Shown here in pieces: positions 35,806 to 46,169 of a stretch of DNA of 64,000 nucleotides. Origin of the DNA: an uncultured Flavobacteriales bacterium (GTDB taxonomy: Bacteria; Bacteroidota; Bacteroidia; Flavobacteriales_G; Salibacteraceae); assembly GCA_943788775.1 (NCBI GenBank), contig CALSRO010000004.1, forward strand, positions 250,001 through 314,000, in the 5' to 3' direction. The translations under genes and the position numbers were made by a program. The notes below the pieces were generated by a model. It ran no database searches and was not told the DNA's origin. It saw nothing but the letters and a program-made list of their open reading frames with translations. Every line of letters starts with the position of its first letter. Position 1 is the first letter of the stretch.

Positions 35806-37935
35806 ATGAAGTTTAAAGGAATCCAGTTCATTATTTCCACGGCAGTAGCTATCCTGCTTAGTTCATATATCATTCGTGAAGCCGGCCCAGTAGATCCGCC
35901 CTCAAATGACGAAGCGGCAAAAAACAAGGTGCTCATGGGTGTGCTGATGGAGAGTATTCAATCCAGTCACTTTGAGCCGAAACCGGTGGATGATACATTC
36001 AGCGAGGGAGCCTTTGAGTTGTATCTAGAACGCTTAGATTATTCAAAGAGGTTTATGCTAAAACAAGATGTGGAGGCACTAAAGGCTTACGAAAGGCAGA
36101 TTGATGATCAAATCAACTCGTCTGATTTCACCTTGTTTGATAAAAGCTGGGATATCTTACAAATCAGATTGAAGGAGGCTCAAGGATATTATAGAGAGAT
36201 TCTGGAAAAACCATTTGATTTCAACATTGACGAGTCCTTAGAATTGGATGAAGAAAAGAGAGATTTTGCATCTAACAGAGATGAATTGAAAGACCATTGG
36301 CGCAAAATTTTGAAATACCAAGTTTTAACCCGCGTAGCCGAAATGGAGGAAACGCAGAATGAAGCCAAAGAAAACTCAGATACCGCTGTGGTACGCACTT
36401 TTGAAGAGATGGAGCAACGCGCTAGAGAAAAGGTCTTGAAGAGTAACGATCGGTTTTTTGAGCGGATGTCGAAGTGGGAACAAAGTGATCAAATGGAGGT
36501 TTATATCAATTCGTTGATGAATGTGTTTGGACCTCACACAGGGTATTTCGCGCCCAAGAAAAAGGAAAATTTTGACATCAGCATGAGCGGACAGTTGGAA
36601 GGAATTGGAGCTCAATTGCAAGAAAAAGATGGATACATTACGGTAATGAAAATCGTACCTGGTAGTGCATCGTATCGTCAAGGTGAGCTAGAGGAAAAAG
36701 ACATCATTCTAAAGGTTGCTCAAGAAAAAGGGGATGCAGTCGATATCACAGATATGAGATTGGACGATGCCGTCAAATTGATCCGAGGCAAAAAAGGAAC
36801 TACCGTTCGATTGACTGTAAAGAAACTTTCAGGTGCAATCAAAGAAGTGCCCATTGTTCGGGACGTGGTTGTGTTGGAAGAAACATACGCCAAGTCTGCG
36901 ATCATCCAAAATGAAACAGGAGCAAGGGTTGGTTACATCAATTTGCCAAAGTTTTATGCAGATTTTAATCACTCTGGTGGACGTGCAGCAGCGGCAGATG
37001 TGAAGATTGAATTACAAAAATTGAAGGCAGAAAATGTAGAGGGCATCATTGTCGACCTCAGAGGAAATGGTGGTGGATCACTGCGCGATGCAGTTGAGAT
37101 GACAGGTCATTTTATTGAGTCTGGACCAGTCGTTCAAGTGAAAAGTCGATACTCAAAACCAGAAGTGATGATTGATAGGAAAGCCGGGGTGGTTTATGAT
37201 GGGCCATTGGTGGTGTTGCAAAATCAATACAGCGCATCGGCCTCAGAAATCTTTGCGGCAGCGGTTCAAGATTACGATCGCGGAATCATCATGGGATCAA
37301 GCGGCAGCTTTGGCAAGGGAACTGTTCAACGGTTTATCGACTTGGATAGAATGCTCACTTCTAATTACAGTGAGATGAAACCTATCGGTTCGGTAAAAAT
37401 CACGACCCAAAAGTTTTATCGCATCAATGGTGGGGCAACTCAATTGAAGGGTGTTGCATCCGACATCATCATGCCAGATCGATATAGCAAATTTGAAATG
37501 GGCGAAAGGGAGCAGGATTTTGTAATGCCTTGGGATGAAATTCCGGCTGCGGAATACACACAATGGAAGCCTCCCTACAATGAAAAAGAAGTGATAAAGG
37601 CGAGTGAAGCTAGGATTGCTAAAAATGAAATATTGAACTCTATCGAAGAAAACGCCAAAAGGCTTAAGTCTCAATCTGATGACACCTCAATCACTTTGAA
37701 CTATGAAGCATTCAAAAAGGAGAAGGATGTCATTGACCAAGAAGATGAAGCTTTCAAAGAACTGATAAAGCCCATCGAAACGCTGGAAATATTGAACGTC
37801 TCCGCTGATTTGGAGGAGATATCTCAAGATACAGTGAAGGTTGACCTTAACGAAAAGTGGCTTAAGAAGTTGAAAAAAGACGTTCAGTTAAATGAAGCGG
37901 TCAATGTTATTAACGATATGAAGAAGGCGGCTTGA
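35806..37935 (+). CDS. Carboxy-terminal processing protease (S41, Tsp/Prc-like)
   Basis: The 709-residue periplasmic serine protease trims or degrades proteins from the C-terminus. A signal peptide or anchor (about 1-25) precedes a helical domain. A PDZ domain follows (about 265-350: GQLEGIGAQLQEKDGYITVM). The S41 domain has GIIVDLRGNGGGSLRDAVE, the serine motif NQYSASASEIFAAA and the lysine motif GSFGKGTVQ, forming the Ser-Lys dyad. The long C-terminal domain with DLNEKWLKKLKKDVQLNEAV is usual for this group. It converges with hflX, with 2 bp between stops. Confidence 0.94.
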   Translation: MKFKGIQFIISTAVAILLSSYIIREAGPVDPPSNDEAAKNKVLMGVLMESIQSSHFEPKPVDDTFSEGAFELYLERLDYSKRFMLKQDVEALKAYERQIDDQINSSDFTLFDKSWDILQIRLKEAQGYYREILEKPFDFNIDESLELDEEKRDFASNRDELKDHWRKILKYQVLTRVAEMEETQNEAKENSDTAVVRTFEEMEQRAREKVLKSNDRFFERMSKWEQSDQMEVYINSLMNVFGPHTGYFAPKKKENFDISMSGQLEGIGAQLQEKDGYITVMKIVPGSASYRQGELEEKDIILKVAQEKGDAVDITDMRLDDAVKLIRGKKGTTVRLTVKKLSGAIKEVPIVRDVVVLEETYAKSAIIQNETGARVGYINLPKFYADFNHSGGRAAAADVKIELQKLKAENVEGIIVDLRGNGGGSLRDAVEMTGHFIESGPVVQVKSRYSKPEVMIDRKAGVVYDGPLVVLQNQYSASASEIFAAAVQDYDRGIIMGSSGSFGKGTVQRFIDLDRMLTSNYSEMKPIGSVKITTQKFYRINGGATQLKGVASDIIMPDRYSKFEMGEREQDFVMPWDEIPAAEYTQWKPPYNEKEVIKASEARIAKNEILNSIEENAKRLKSQSDDTSITLNYEAFKKEKDVIDQEDEAFKELIKPIETLEILNVSADLEEISQDTVKVDLNEKWLKKLKKDVQLNEAVNVINDMKKAA

Positions 37936-37937
37936 TC

Positions 37938-39161
37938 TCAAGCCTGATCTTCCGGCAAGTCGTATAAGAAGTGGTTGTATGGGTGCCGCTTTATGTGGAT
38001 TTCCTTCACCTTGTCGTAGAGCATTTCGCGCAGTTTGGACAGGTTTATTTTCTGCTTAGCGGAAATGAAAATGGTCTGATGGTCTTGCCTAGCCATCCAT
38101 GATTTTTCTAAGTCCTCCAGCTTCATCGCAGGGTGTATTTCACCATCCCATTTCCACTCTTCTTCTGGGGGCTCCGGGAACTTATCAATCTTATTAAATA
38201 CCAGAATTGTAGGCTTGTCAATGGCACCAATTTCGGCCAAAGTGCTTTCTACGGTTCGGATATGATCTTCAAATTGCGGATGCGAAATATCTACCACATG
38301 TATCAATAGATCGGATTCACGAGTTTCATCCAAGGTGGATTTAAAAGACTCGACCAATTGGTGAGGAAGCTTTCGGATGAAGCCGACCGTATCCGCCATC
38401 AAGAAGGGCAGATTTTTGACTACAACCTTGCGCACGGTGGTATCTAGTGTTGCAAAAAGTTTGTTTTCAGCGAACACATCACTTTTAGACACAATGTTCA
38501 TGATGGTGGACTTGCCCACGTTGGTGTAACCGACCAATGCGACCCGAACCATGCTCACTCTGTTTTTCCGCTGAACATGCATCTGCTTGTCAATCTTTTC
38601 AAGCTTCTGCTTCAGCAAGGTGATCTTACTGCGAACGATTCGTCTATCCGTTTCGATTTCTTTTTCTCCAGCACCGCCTCTTGTTCCTGTTCCGCCTCGT
38701 TGTCTTTCAAGGTGTGTCCAGAGTCCTGTAAGTCTGGGGAGGAGGTATTCGTACCTAGCCAATTCCACCTGTGTTTTCGACTGCGAAGTTTGAGCTCGCA
38801 TGTAGAAGATGTCTAGAATCAGCAAGTTCCGATCGAAAATCTTGCGCTTAATTTCCTTCTCTAGGTTGCGCATTTGCGATGGACTCAACTCATCGTCAAA
38901 AATAATGTAGTCTATTTCGTTGTCTTTCGCAAAAGCGGCTACTTCATTCACTTTTCCGCTACCGATAAAGGTTTGCGGATTAGGCGCGTCCAATTGTTGT
39001 GTGAAAACTTTGACCGTTTCTATGCCAGCTGTGCGAGCCAGAAACTCGAGTTCTTCCAAATACTCTTCTAGTTTTTCCATCGGTTGTTCCCGATGCGCTA
39101 GGCCAACGATAACTGCCCTGAATGGGTCGTCCGAGAAGTTTTTGTCGGGGGTTACATCCAT
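37938..39161 (-). CDS. hflX: Ribosome-associated GTPase HflX
   Basis: HflX splits stalled or stressed ribosomes. The chosen start is the ATG of MDVTPDKNF at 39161 (407 residues); an upstream in-frame Met would add 9 residues. The N-terminal HflX domain holds FIGSGKVNEVAAF and the glycine-rich RQRGGTGTRGGAGEKEIETD. The G domain has G1 GYTNVGKSTIMN, G3 DTVGFIRKLP and G4 NKIDKF. Its start overlaps the end of the small membrane protein gene by 10 bp (ATGGATGTAA), suggesting coupling. Confidence 0.94.
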   Translation of the reverse strand: MDVTPDKNFSDDPFRAVIVGLAHREQPMEKLEEYLEELEFLARTAGIETVKVFTQQLDAPNPQTFIGSGKVNEVAAFAKDNEIDYIIFDDELSPSQMRNLEKEIKRKIFDRNLLILDIFYMRAQTSQSKTQVELARYEYLLPRLTGLWTHLERQRGGTGTRGGAGEKEIETDRRIVRSKITLLKQKLEKIDKQMHVQRKNRVSMVRVALVGYTNVGKSTIMNIVSKSDVFAENKLFATLDTTVRKVVVKNLPFLMADTVGFIRKLPHQLVESFKSTLDETRESDLLIHVVDISHPQFEDHIRTVESTLAEIGAIDKPTILVFNKIDKFPEPPEEEWKWDGEIHPAMKLEDLEKSWMARQDHQTIFISAKQKINLSKLREMLYDKVKEIHIKRHPYNHFLYDLPEDQA

Positions 39162-39604
39162 GTACCAAAGTCCTTCATAAATGGCCAAGGAATCATCGCG
39201 AAAATTAGAATCAAGCCGATGCTATAGAATATCAATTGGGTCTTGAATTTAGCAGCGCTTTCACTCATTCTTTTCGCTCGGCTGTATCCCACTGTGATTA
39301 ATGCGATGGCAATGATCATGGTAGAGATGTGTTCCACTGCGAAAAAGCGAGCGGTAGGTATGGACATGAATCCATCAACCGAAGTAATGATCTTTAATCC
39401 CTTGTCACCAATAAAATAAAGCGCTAAGCCGACAAGTAGCTGCACGTGAGAAAAGATGAGACCCAGCAGCGCAAACAACTTACTGGATTTAGAAAAGGTT
39501 TTGCCACTAGCCAAGCCAATGGCAGAGTCGACAATGGTTAACACGATGAATAATAAGACAAGATAGCGAAAGCTACTATGTAGATGGTTGAGCCCAGTAA
39601 TCAT
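39152..39604 (-). CDS. Small four-helix membrane protein
   Basis: The likely start is MITGLNHLHSSFRYLV (39604), giving 150 residues; a longer start exists 16 codons upstream. It has four hydrophobic helices (about 9-27, 43-63, 83-103, 120-140) and His residues in helices 1 and 3 (HLHSSFRY, FAVEHIST). This resembles small cytochrome-b-like membrane proteins of Bacteroidota, but haem binding is only inferred. It is translated just ahead of hflX, whose start overlaps its stop. Confidence 0.75.
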   Translation of the reverse strand: MITGLNHLHSSFRYLVLLFIVLTIVDSAIGLASGKTFSKSSKLFALLGLIFSHVQLLVGLALYFIGDKGLKIITSVDGFMSIPTARFFAVEHISTMIIAIALITVGYSRAKRMSESAAKFKTQLIFYSIGLILIFAMIPWPFMKDFGTWM

Positions 39605-39701
39605 GATTAAATTTTGGTCAAAGTTATATGATAGCAATTGGCTAACTAACATTTGTGATTATCTTCTGTTCTATTCCGTGATTAATCACTTATGTTGGCG
39701 T

Positions 39702-39709
39702 TACATTTG
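39702..39709 (+). promoter_or_regulatory. -7 promoter element for the amidohydrolase genes
   Basis: TACATTTG matches TAnnTTTG exactly, 9 bases before the ATG at 39719, so the transcript would start next to the start codon. It supports 39719 as the true start. Confidence 0.5.
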
Positions 39710-39718
39710 GGCCTTTCG

Positions 39719-42704
39719 ATGAAGTTAAAAAGCCTCCTATTTATCCTTTTTGTGGCACCGTTGCTGGGCGCATTCGCAGGAAACATTTCCTGTCAATGGG
39801 GTGCATGACTCTCGGCATACGGTCCACGCATTTACAAATGCGACCATATATGTGAGCTCGGAAAACAGGCTGGATTCTGCCATGCTTGTTATTCAAGATG
39901 GGGTTGTTTTAGAAGTTTCTAAATCTGCCAAACCACCAAAAAATGCAGTGGTGCATGACTGTCGAGGTCGGATTATTTATCCATCATTCATTGATCTTTA
40001 CAGCGGTTTAAACGTTGATGGGCCCAAGCGAGATAAATCGAAAACTGCAAAGCCCAATAAAGCGTCAAATTGGAATCCTGCTATTCGGCCAGAAGACGCA
40101 ATGGATCTTGACTTTCCTCTGAATGAAAAGAAAGTCGATGATTGGTTGGCAAGCGGTTTTGGGGTGGTCAATTTGCATGAACGCGATGGAATCATGCGCG
40201 GGTCCTCGACTCTTATAAACCTTGGACAAGAAAACTCAAATGATGCCGTAATCAGAGCAAAAGCAGCTCAGCACTACAGCTTCTCCAAAGGTTCGAGCAA
40301 AGCGGATTATCCTTCATCGCACATCGGGGCGATTGCATTAATACGTCAAACGCTGTATGATGCGAATTGGTATTCAAAGTTGGTGGAGCCTAAGCCAGAA
40401 GCAAACCTTTCACTAGAGGCGATTAATGGAACCACCAAAGTTCCTCACATTGTTGAATTGAACCATTCGCTCTCTGCGCGCAATGTGCAGAACATCTCTA
40501 AGGAGTTTAATAAACCATTTATCATGGTCGGTGCTGGCAAGGAGTATCTTGTTCAGGATGAAATTGATCCGCAAACCTCTTTTATCTTACCGTTGAACTA
40601 TCCTAAGGCGCTGGATGTGAAGGACCCATACGAAGCGCGTATGGTTTCTTTAGCTGAGCTGAAACATTGGGAGGCAGCACCATTCAACGCATATTTTTTA
40701 TCTGAAAAAGGTAATACAGTGTGTTTCAGTCGAGATACCTTGAAGAGTTCAAAAGTGTTTTTAGAAAACCTGCGGAGAACGATTTCCTCTGGCACAGTCC
40801 ATAATGCAGCTCTGAAAGCTTTGACTGAAACGCCCGCAAAAATGATGGGCATTTCGAGCCATTACGGTACGTTAAACCCAGGAAAAACCGCAAATTTTAT
40901 CATAGCTAACTCCACGATTGATAATCAAGATTTTCAAGTATTGGAACATTGGACCAAGGGAAATAGGGCGTTTCAATCGGATCTAGCAGATCGGGACATG
41001 GTTGGTAAGTACAATTTAGTGGTGGAGAAAATCGATTATACGGTAAGTGTAAAAAGCATATCCACGAAAGGTATTGTGGCCACTATTGAGAGGGTAGGAG
41101 ACACTGCTACAGTCGAATTGAAAATTGAGCGAAACGAAGATTTGTTGTCATTGTTGATTTCGGAAAAAGCCACAAAAAGTGCGAATGCTAAATTGCTATA
41201 TACACTAACAGGAAAGGTGAGTTTCCAGGGGGGAGTATGGGACGGCCGTGGTCAAGACGGTTCTGGAAATTGGGTTCAATGGGCGGCTATAAAGGATCGG
41301 AAGTCCACAAAAAAACCCAAAAAAGCGGAAGAAAAAGCCGACTCTTTGATCATACCGATGCTTATAAATCCAAACGGTGCGTTTGGATGGGATAGCCTCT
41401 CAGATGAAACAACTTATGTAATCACCAATGCAGTGATATGGACGGCAGCCGATACTGGAATCATTGATCGAGGTGACATTTATGTGGTGGATGGAAAAAT
41501 CAAAAATATTGGCAAAGACATACTCTTTCCTAGCGAAGTGAAGCGTATTAACGCAAATGGTCGGCACATAACGCCAGGAATTATTGACGAACACAGTCAC
41601 ATTGGGATCAGAGGTGGGGTGAATGAATGGGCACAGTCATCTTCGGCAGAAGTTCGGATTGGAGACGCAGTTGATCCATGGAACGTGAATATTTATAGAC
41701 AGCTGGCCGGAGGAGTGACCTCTGCGCAACTGCTGCACGGATCAGCAAATCCAATAGGAGGGCAGAGTGCCTTGATAAAACTGAAATGGGGGCAAAGCGC
41801 GGAGGAGATGCTCATTGATGATGCACCTAAATTCATAAAGTTTGCCTTGGGTGAAAACGTGAAGCGATCAAACCGCTCTACTCCGGGCGATCGATTTCCA
41901 CTCACTAGAATGGGCGTTGAACAGAGCATCGGAGACGCATTTGTAAGGGCTCAAGAATATAATCCAGGCACTATGCAAAATGGCCAGCCTGTGCGGAGAG
42001 ACCTTGACTTGGATGCCATAAAGGAGATTTTAAATGACGAAAGAAACATCAGTTGTCATAGCTATGTGCAGTCTGAGATTTTGATGTTGATGAATTTGGC
42101 CGACAGTCTTGGTTTTAGGGTAAACACGTTCACCCATATTCTAGAAGGATATAAGGTGAGTGATAAAATGAAAACTCATGGAGCAATGGCCTCTACTTTT
42201 TCGGATTGGTGGGCATATAAATTCGAGGTCAATGATGCTATACCATATAACGCAGCCATGCTAGTAAAGGCAGGAATCGTTACTGCCATCAATTCAGACG
42301 ATGCAGAAATGGGTCGTAGGCTGAATCAAGAGGCAGCTAAAACTATGAAGTATGGCGGGCTCTCTGAAGAGGAGGCCATCAAGCTGATCACCATAAACCC
42401 GGCTAGAATGCTTCACTTGGATGACCGAACAGGAAGCATTGAAATTGGCAAGGATGCGGATTTGGTTATGTGGTCAGACAATCCTCTATCCGTTTATTCT
42501 CAGGCTGAGAAAACCTTTATTGAAGGTCGTATATATTTTGACCGTAGGAAACAGGACGAAATACAATTAGAAATACAGAAAGAAAGGGCTCGTCTAATTC
42601 AAGCCATGATCTTGGATAAATCTGATTCAAAGAAAAAGCCAGAACATAAGGAAGAGAAACACATGCATTGCGACACCATTTTAGAAGACTATTCTGAAGA
42701 ATGA
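39719..42704 (+). CDS. Large two-module amidohydrolase, frameshift in the signal peptide
   Basis: The ATG at 39719 gives the signal peptide MKLKSLLFILFVAPLLGAFA. The mature part (HSQETFPVNGVHDSRHT onward) is in another frame, so a one-base shift lies at 39745-39775. Restored length is about 995 residues. The N-terminal module (to about 440) is a degenerate amidohydrolase with YPSFIDLYSGLN where the metal HxH should be. The C-terminal module is intact: GIIDEHSHIGI (HxH), CHSYVQSEI, FTHILEGYK, NSDDAEMGRRL (Asp). Such secreted enzymes hydrolyse amide or cyclic substrates; the substrate is unknown. The next amidohydrolase gene overlaps by 4 bp. Confidence 0.85.
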
Positions 42705-43993
42705 AAATGTTGAGAAACATATTGGTAATTTGTGTTCTTACCGTCCTCGGTATGTGTCCAATAATGGCGCAAACGATCAAGCCGGCTAAAAAGGTACTGA
42801 TACGCTACGCAACGGCACACGTAGGAAATGGTGAGCGAATTGATAATGCGCTGTTTGGATTTCAAGGTAATGAGATCATTCTGTTGGCCGATGGGAACAA
42901 GAGTCGGGTCAATGTGCTTGACTATGACTCTATCATTGATGCCGAAGGGAAACATATTTACCCTGGGTTTATCGTCATGGATAGCCGATTAGGTTTGGTA
43001 GAAATAGGCGCAGTGAGAGCTACGCATGACTATGATGAAACGGGAGACTTCACTCCAAACGTTAGAACCCTTCCTGCATTTAATACCGAGTCAAAAGTTA
43101 TTGCCACTGTAAAAACCAATGGGGTGTTGATGGGGCAAATTGCGCCTTCGGGGGGAGTACTTTCAGGAAGTTCTTCGTGTATGCATTTTGATGGAGAGAA
43201 TTGGCAAGATGCTAAGGTTCGGGCGGATGAAGGTGTTTATTTGAATTGGCCCAATGGATATCGATACAAGGGATGGTGGGCCGAGCCGGGGGAAGCTAAA
43301 TCAAATGATAAATATGCCGAGAGACGCAAAGAAATTGTTGCTTTTTTCGAAGACGCAAGAGCATACTCACTGGATTCTAATCAGGCGGAGAAGAACTTAA
43401 GGTTTGAATCGATGCGCGGCCTTTTTAATGGGAAGAAGCGTCTTTATATTCGCGCTGATTGGGCAAAGGATATTATCGATGCAGTTCTGTTTTATCGCGA
43501 ATCAGGCGTAAAAAATATGGCAATTGTGGGCGGGGCAGAAGCCCATTTGGTTACTACTGAATTGACTGAAAACAGTGTGCCAGTCGTTATTGATCGAGTT
43601 CACAAACTGCCCAGTCACCTTGATGACCCATTGGATCAACCGTTCAAGCTGGCATCTCAGCTTGTGGCAGCGGGTGTGGAAGTATCTTTTGCCACAAGTG
43701 GCGATATGGAGGCGATGATTAGCAGAAACCTTCCTTTTCAAGTGGGCACGGCCGTTTTTCATGGTTTAGAATATGAAAAGGCGATTCAAGCAATCACCTT
43801 GAACCCGGCAAAATTGATGGGAATTGATAGTAAATATGGCACCATAGAATCGGGGAAAAGAGCCACGTTTTTCATCTCAGAAGGCGATGCCCTTGACATT
43901 TCGACCAACAACATTTCCACAATATTTATAGAAGGAAACGTGGTGGATTTGGAAAATCACCAGATTCAACTGTACGAGAAGTTCAAAAACTAG
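42701..43993 (+). CDS. Exported amidohydrolase-like protein, probably inactive
   Basis: The 430-residue protein has a signal peptide (MKMLRNILVICVLTVLGMCPIMA) and an amidohydrolase fold (YATAHVGNGERIDNALFGFQG, IYPGFIVMDSRLGLVEIGA, NPAKLMGIDSKYGTIESGK). Where active members carry HxH it reads MDSRLG, so the metal site is lost and it is probably non-catalytic. It resembles the degenerate N-terminal module of the upstream protein and starts with an ATGA overlap, so the two may form a complex in the periplasm. Confidence 0.85.
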   Translation: MKMLRNILVICVLTVLGMCPIMAQTIKPAKKVLIRYATAHVGNGERIDNALFGFQGNEIILLADGNKSRVNVLDYDSIIDAEGKHIYPGFIVMDSRLGLVEIGAVRATHDYDETGDFTPNVRTLPAFNTESKVIATVKTNGVLMGQIAPSGGVLSGSSSCMHFDGENWQDAKVRADEGVYLNWPNGYRYKGWWAEPGEAKSNDKYAERRKEIVAFFEDARAYSLDSNQAEKNLRFESMRGLFNGKKRLYIRADWAKDIIDAVLFYRESGVKNMAIVGGAEAHLVTTELTENSVPVVIDRVHKLPSHLDDPLDQPFKLASQLVAAGVEVSFATSGDMEAMISRNLPFQVGTAVFHGLEYEKAIQAITLNPAKLMGIDSKYGTIESGKRATFFISEGDALDISTNNISTIFIEGNVVDLENHQIQLYEKFKN

Positions 43994-43996
43994 GAA

Positions 43997-44968
43997 TCAG
44001 TTATAACCCAATGCAGTTCTAACCTTAGTAAGGGTAACAGATCCAACAGAACGAGCCTTTGTAGCGCCTAGCGCAAGTTGTTCATCCAACGCACCTTTAT
44101 CATTCATCCAACGATTGAATTCTTCTCGGGGGGCTTTATATGTGTCCATCAGAACTTCTAGAAGTGCGGTTTTAGCATGACCGTACCCATAGCCACCGGC
44201 CAAATACTTTTTACGCATTTCTTCTACTTGAGCCGTCTCTGCAACCAAGCGGTATAGACCAAAAACATTGCATGTATCTGGGTTCTTTGGTTCTTCCAAT
44301 GCAAGGCTATCCGTAACTATGCTCATCACTTGTTTTTTCAGCGGCTTTTCGTCCAGAAAAATGTTGATGTAGTTATTGTAGCTCTTGCTCATTTTACGGC
44401 CGTCCGTTCCAGGAACAATCATAACTCGTTCATCGTATTTTCCTTCAGGCACCACCAAGGTTTCGCCATACATGTGATTAAAAGCCCCAGCCATGTCCCG
44501 GGTCATTTCTAGGTGCTGACGTTGGTCTTTTCCAACTGGAACATAATCTGCATCATAAAGTAAAATGTCGGCAGCCATAAGAACAGGGTAGGTGAAGAGA
44601 CCCGCGTTTACATCCGAAAGGTTTTCTGATTTATCCTTGAATGAATGCGCGTTGGCCAGCATAGGAAATGGGGTGAAGCAGTTTAAATACCACATCAGTT
44701 CAGCCACCTCTGGCACATCGCTTTGTCTGTAAAAAGTGTTTTTATCGGTATCCAATCCAAAGGCAAGCCATGCGGCAGCGACCCCATAGGTGTTCGACTT
44801 AATTAGCTCAGCATTTTTAATGGAAGTCAGCGAATGCATATTGGCGATGAAGAAGAAAGCCTCGTTGCTGGCCTGATTTGCCAGTTCAATTCCTGGTTTG
44901 AGCGCGCCTAAAATATTTCCAAGATGAGGAGTTCCGGTAGCTTGAATTCCGGTTAAGATGCGTGACAT
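43997..44968 (-). CDS. trpS: Tryptophanyl-tRNA synthetase
   Basis: Charges tRNA-Trp. The start is MSRILTGIQATGTPHLGN (44968, 323 residues). The alternative TTG at 44986 lies inside the -7 promoter box and can be excluded. The class I HIGH-type motif is GTPHLGNILGAL (about 12-23) and the KMSKS motif is GRKMSKSYNNYI (about 190-201). Other typical stretches include VPVGKDQRQHLEMTRD. Length is normal. The gene converges with the amidohydrolase genes, 3 bp apart. Confidence 0.96.
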   Translation of the reverse strand: MSRILTGIQATGTPHLGNILGALKPGIELANQASNEAFFFIANMHSLTSIKNAELIKSNTYGVAAAWLAFGLDTDKNTFYRQSDVPEVAELMWYLNCFTPFPMLANAHSFKDKSENLSDVNAGLFTYPVLMAADILLYDADYVPVGKDQRQHLEMTRDMAGAFNHMYGETLVVPEGKYDERVMIVPGTDGRKMSKSYNNYINIFLDEKPLKKQVMSIVTDSLALEEPKNPDTCNVFGLYRLVAETAQVEEMRKKYLAGGYGYGHAKTALLEVLMDTYKAPREEFNRWMNDKGALDEQLALGATKARSVGSVTLTKVRTALGYN

Positions 44969-44983
44969 ACTGCTTTTTGCGTC

Positions 44984-44991
44984 CAAACGTA
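44984..44991 (-). promoter_or_regulatory. -7 promoter element of trpS
   Basis: On the minus strand TACGTTTG matches TAnnTTTG exactly, 15 bases before the chosen ATG at 44968. Confidence 0.5.
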
Positions 44992-45074
44992 AGTGAAATA
45001 TGATTAGTACTCAAGCCGTGTGGAATATTGATTTCACGGAATAATAATTAATACTCAGCGCTTGATTGTACACA

Positions 45075-45082
45075 TACATTTG
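45075..45082 (+). promoter_or_regulatory. -7 promoter element of the acyltransferase gene
   Basis: TACATTTG matches TAnnTTTG exactly and ends 5 bases before ATG 45087, indicating an almost leaderless mRNA and excluding the earlier in-frame ATG at 45066. Confidence 0.5.
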
Positions 45083-45086
45083 CAAA

Positions 45087-45836
45087 ATGACATGGCTACT
45101 GCAACCGTTGAGAGTTTTGTGGAAAATTTTGTTTTTCCTATCATTTGCTCTGTCTTTGATTTTGCAGTATCCGTTGCTCTATTTTCTTCTCTCAGATCGA
45201 AGTCGATTCCATTTCACATTTAGACTAATGCGCATTTGGTCGTTATTCCTTTTGGCGTTTAATGGAATCTTTATAAAAATTGAACGCAGAGGTGAGCTAC
45301 CGAATGGTCCATTTATCATTTGCCCGAATCATGGTTCCTATTTGGATATAATCACAATGTATCGCGTGTTTCGCAGATATTTTGTGTTTATGGGAAAGGT
45401 TGAAATTGTGAACTGGCCTTTATTCGGAATTTTCTTTAGCAAGGGAATGAATATTTCCGTTGATCGACAGAGCAACAGGGGCGCACATGAAGCACTAAAA
45501 AGAGCTGAGGCCGAATTGAAGTTAGGTCATAACATTGTGATATTCCCAGAAGGAACGATACCTCATACCGCTCCGAAAATGAGAGCGTTTAAGAATGGCG
45601 CCTTCAAATTGAGTTTGGATTTACAAATACCGATTGTACCGGTGACATTTATAAATAATTGGAGACGACTGCAGTCCGGTGCAATATTGAAACGAAAGGG
45701 TGGTCCAGGTTTTTCAAAAGTTGTTGTACATGCACCGGTCTATCCAAAAGACTATCAAGAAAAAGGCGTTGTCCAAATGAAGAAGGATATATTTGAAATC
45801 ATAGAAACGGCACAACCAGATGGCGATAGAAATTGA
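45087..45836 (+). CDS. 1-acyl-sn-glycerol-3-phosphate acyltransferase (PlsC-like)
   Basis: Membrane enzyme that adds the second acyl chain in phospholipid synthesis. I start it at MTWLLQPLRVLWK (45087, 249 residues) because the -7 promoter box lies just upstream. Hydrophobic helices (about 10-45 and 58-70) precede motif I NHGSYLD (about 95) and motif III FPEGTIP (about 160). The downstream gatC gene overlaps by 17 bp, so the two are co-expressed. Confidence 0.9.
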   Translation: MTWLLQPLRVLWKILFFLSFALSLILQYPLLYFLLSDRSRFHFTFRLMRIWSLFLLAFNGIFIKIERRGELPNGPFIICPNHGSYLDIITMYRVFRRYFVFMGKVEIVNWPLFGIFFSKGMNISVDRQSNRGAHEALKRAEAELKLGHNIVIFPEGTIPHTAPKMRAFKNGAFKLSLDLQIPIVPVTFINNWRRLQSGAILKRKGGPGFSKVVVHAPVYPKDYQEKGVVQMKKDIFEIIETAQPDGDRN

Positions 45837-46122
45837 CGATAAGTTATTAGATAAATTGGCGGACTTAAGCCGATTGAAATTTGAGGGTGAAGCTAGAACT
45901 GCGATTCAAGCAGACCTAAAGCGAATGCTCAATTTTGTTGACAAGCTCAACGAGGTTGACACGAATGGGGTCGAACCACTGATTTACATGACTGAGGAGT
46001 CATTGACTTTGCGAAAAGATGAAGTTCGCGAGCAAGTTTCTCAAAAGGAGGCGCTGCGTAACGCTCCATCAAGCGATTCGGATTACTTCAAAGTACCGAA
46101 GGTTTTAGATAAAGAAGTATAA
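45820..46122 (+). CDS. gatC: Glutamyl-tRNA(Gln)/aspartyl-tRNA(Asn) amidotransferase subunit C
   Basis: Small structural subunit of the GatCAB complex that amidates mischarged Glu-tRNA-Gln or Asp-tRNA-Asn. The 100 residues fit the family: an N-terminal helix (DDKLLDKLADLSRLKF), the MLNFVDKLNEVDTNGVEPL core, and the ending SSDSDYFKVPKVLDKEV. gatA and gatB are not in this window. It overlaps the acyltransferase gene and is followed by a bidirectional terminator. Confidence 0.95.
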   Translation: MAIEIDDKLLDKLADLSRLKFEGEARTAIQADLKRMLNFVDKLNEVDTNGVEPLIYMTEESLTLRKDEVREQVSQKEALRNAPSSDSDYFKVPKVLDKEV

Positions 46123-46124
46123 AA

Positions 46125-46152
46125 AAAGGGCGATCAATCGATCGCCCTTTTT
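46125..46152. terminator. Bidirectional Rho-independent terminator
   Basis: AAAGGGCGAT and ATCGCCCTTT form a perfect 10-bp stem around CAATCG, with A-run before and T-run after. It serves gatC on the plus strand and the convergent bacilliredoxin gene on the minus strand. Confidence 0.85.
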
Positions 46153-46169
46153 CATTTTACGATTTTTAA

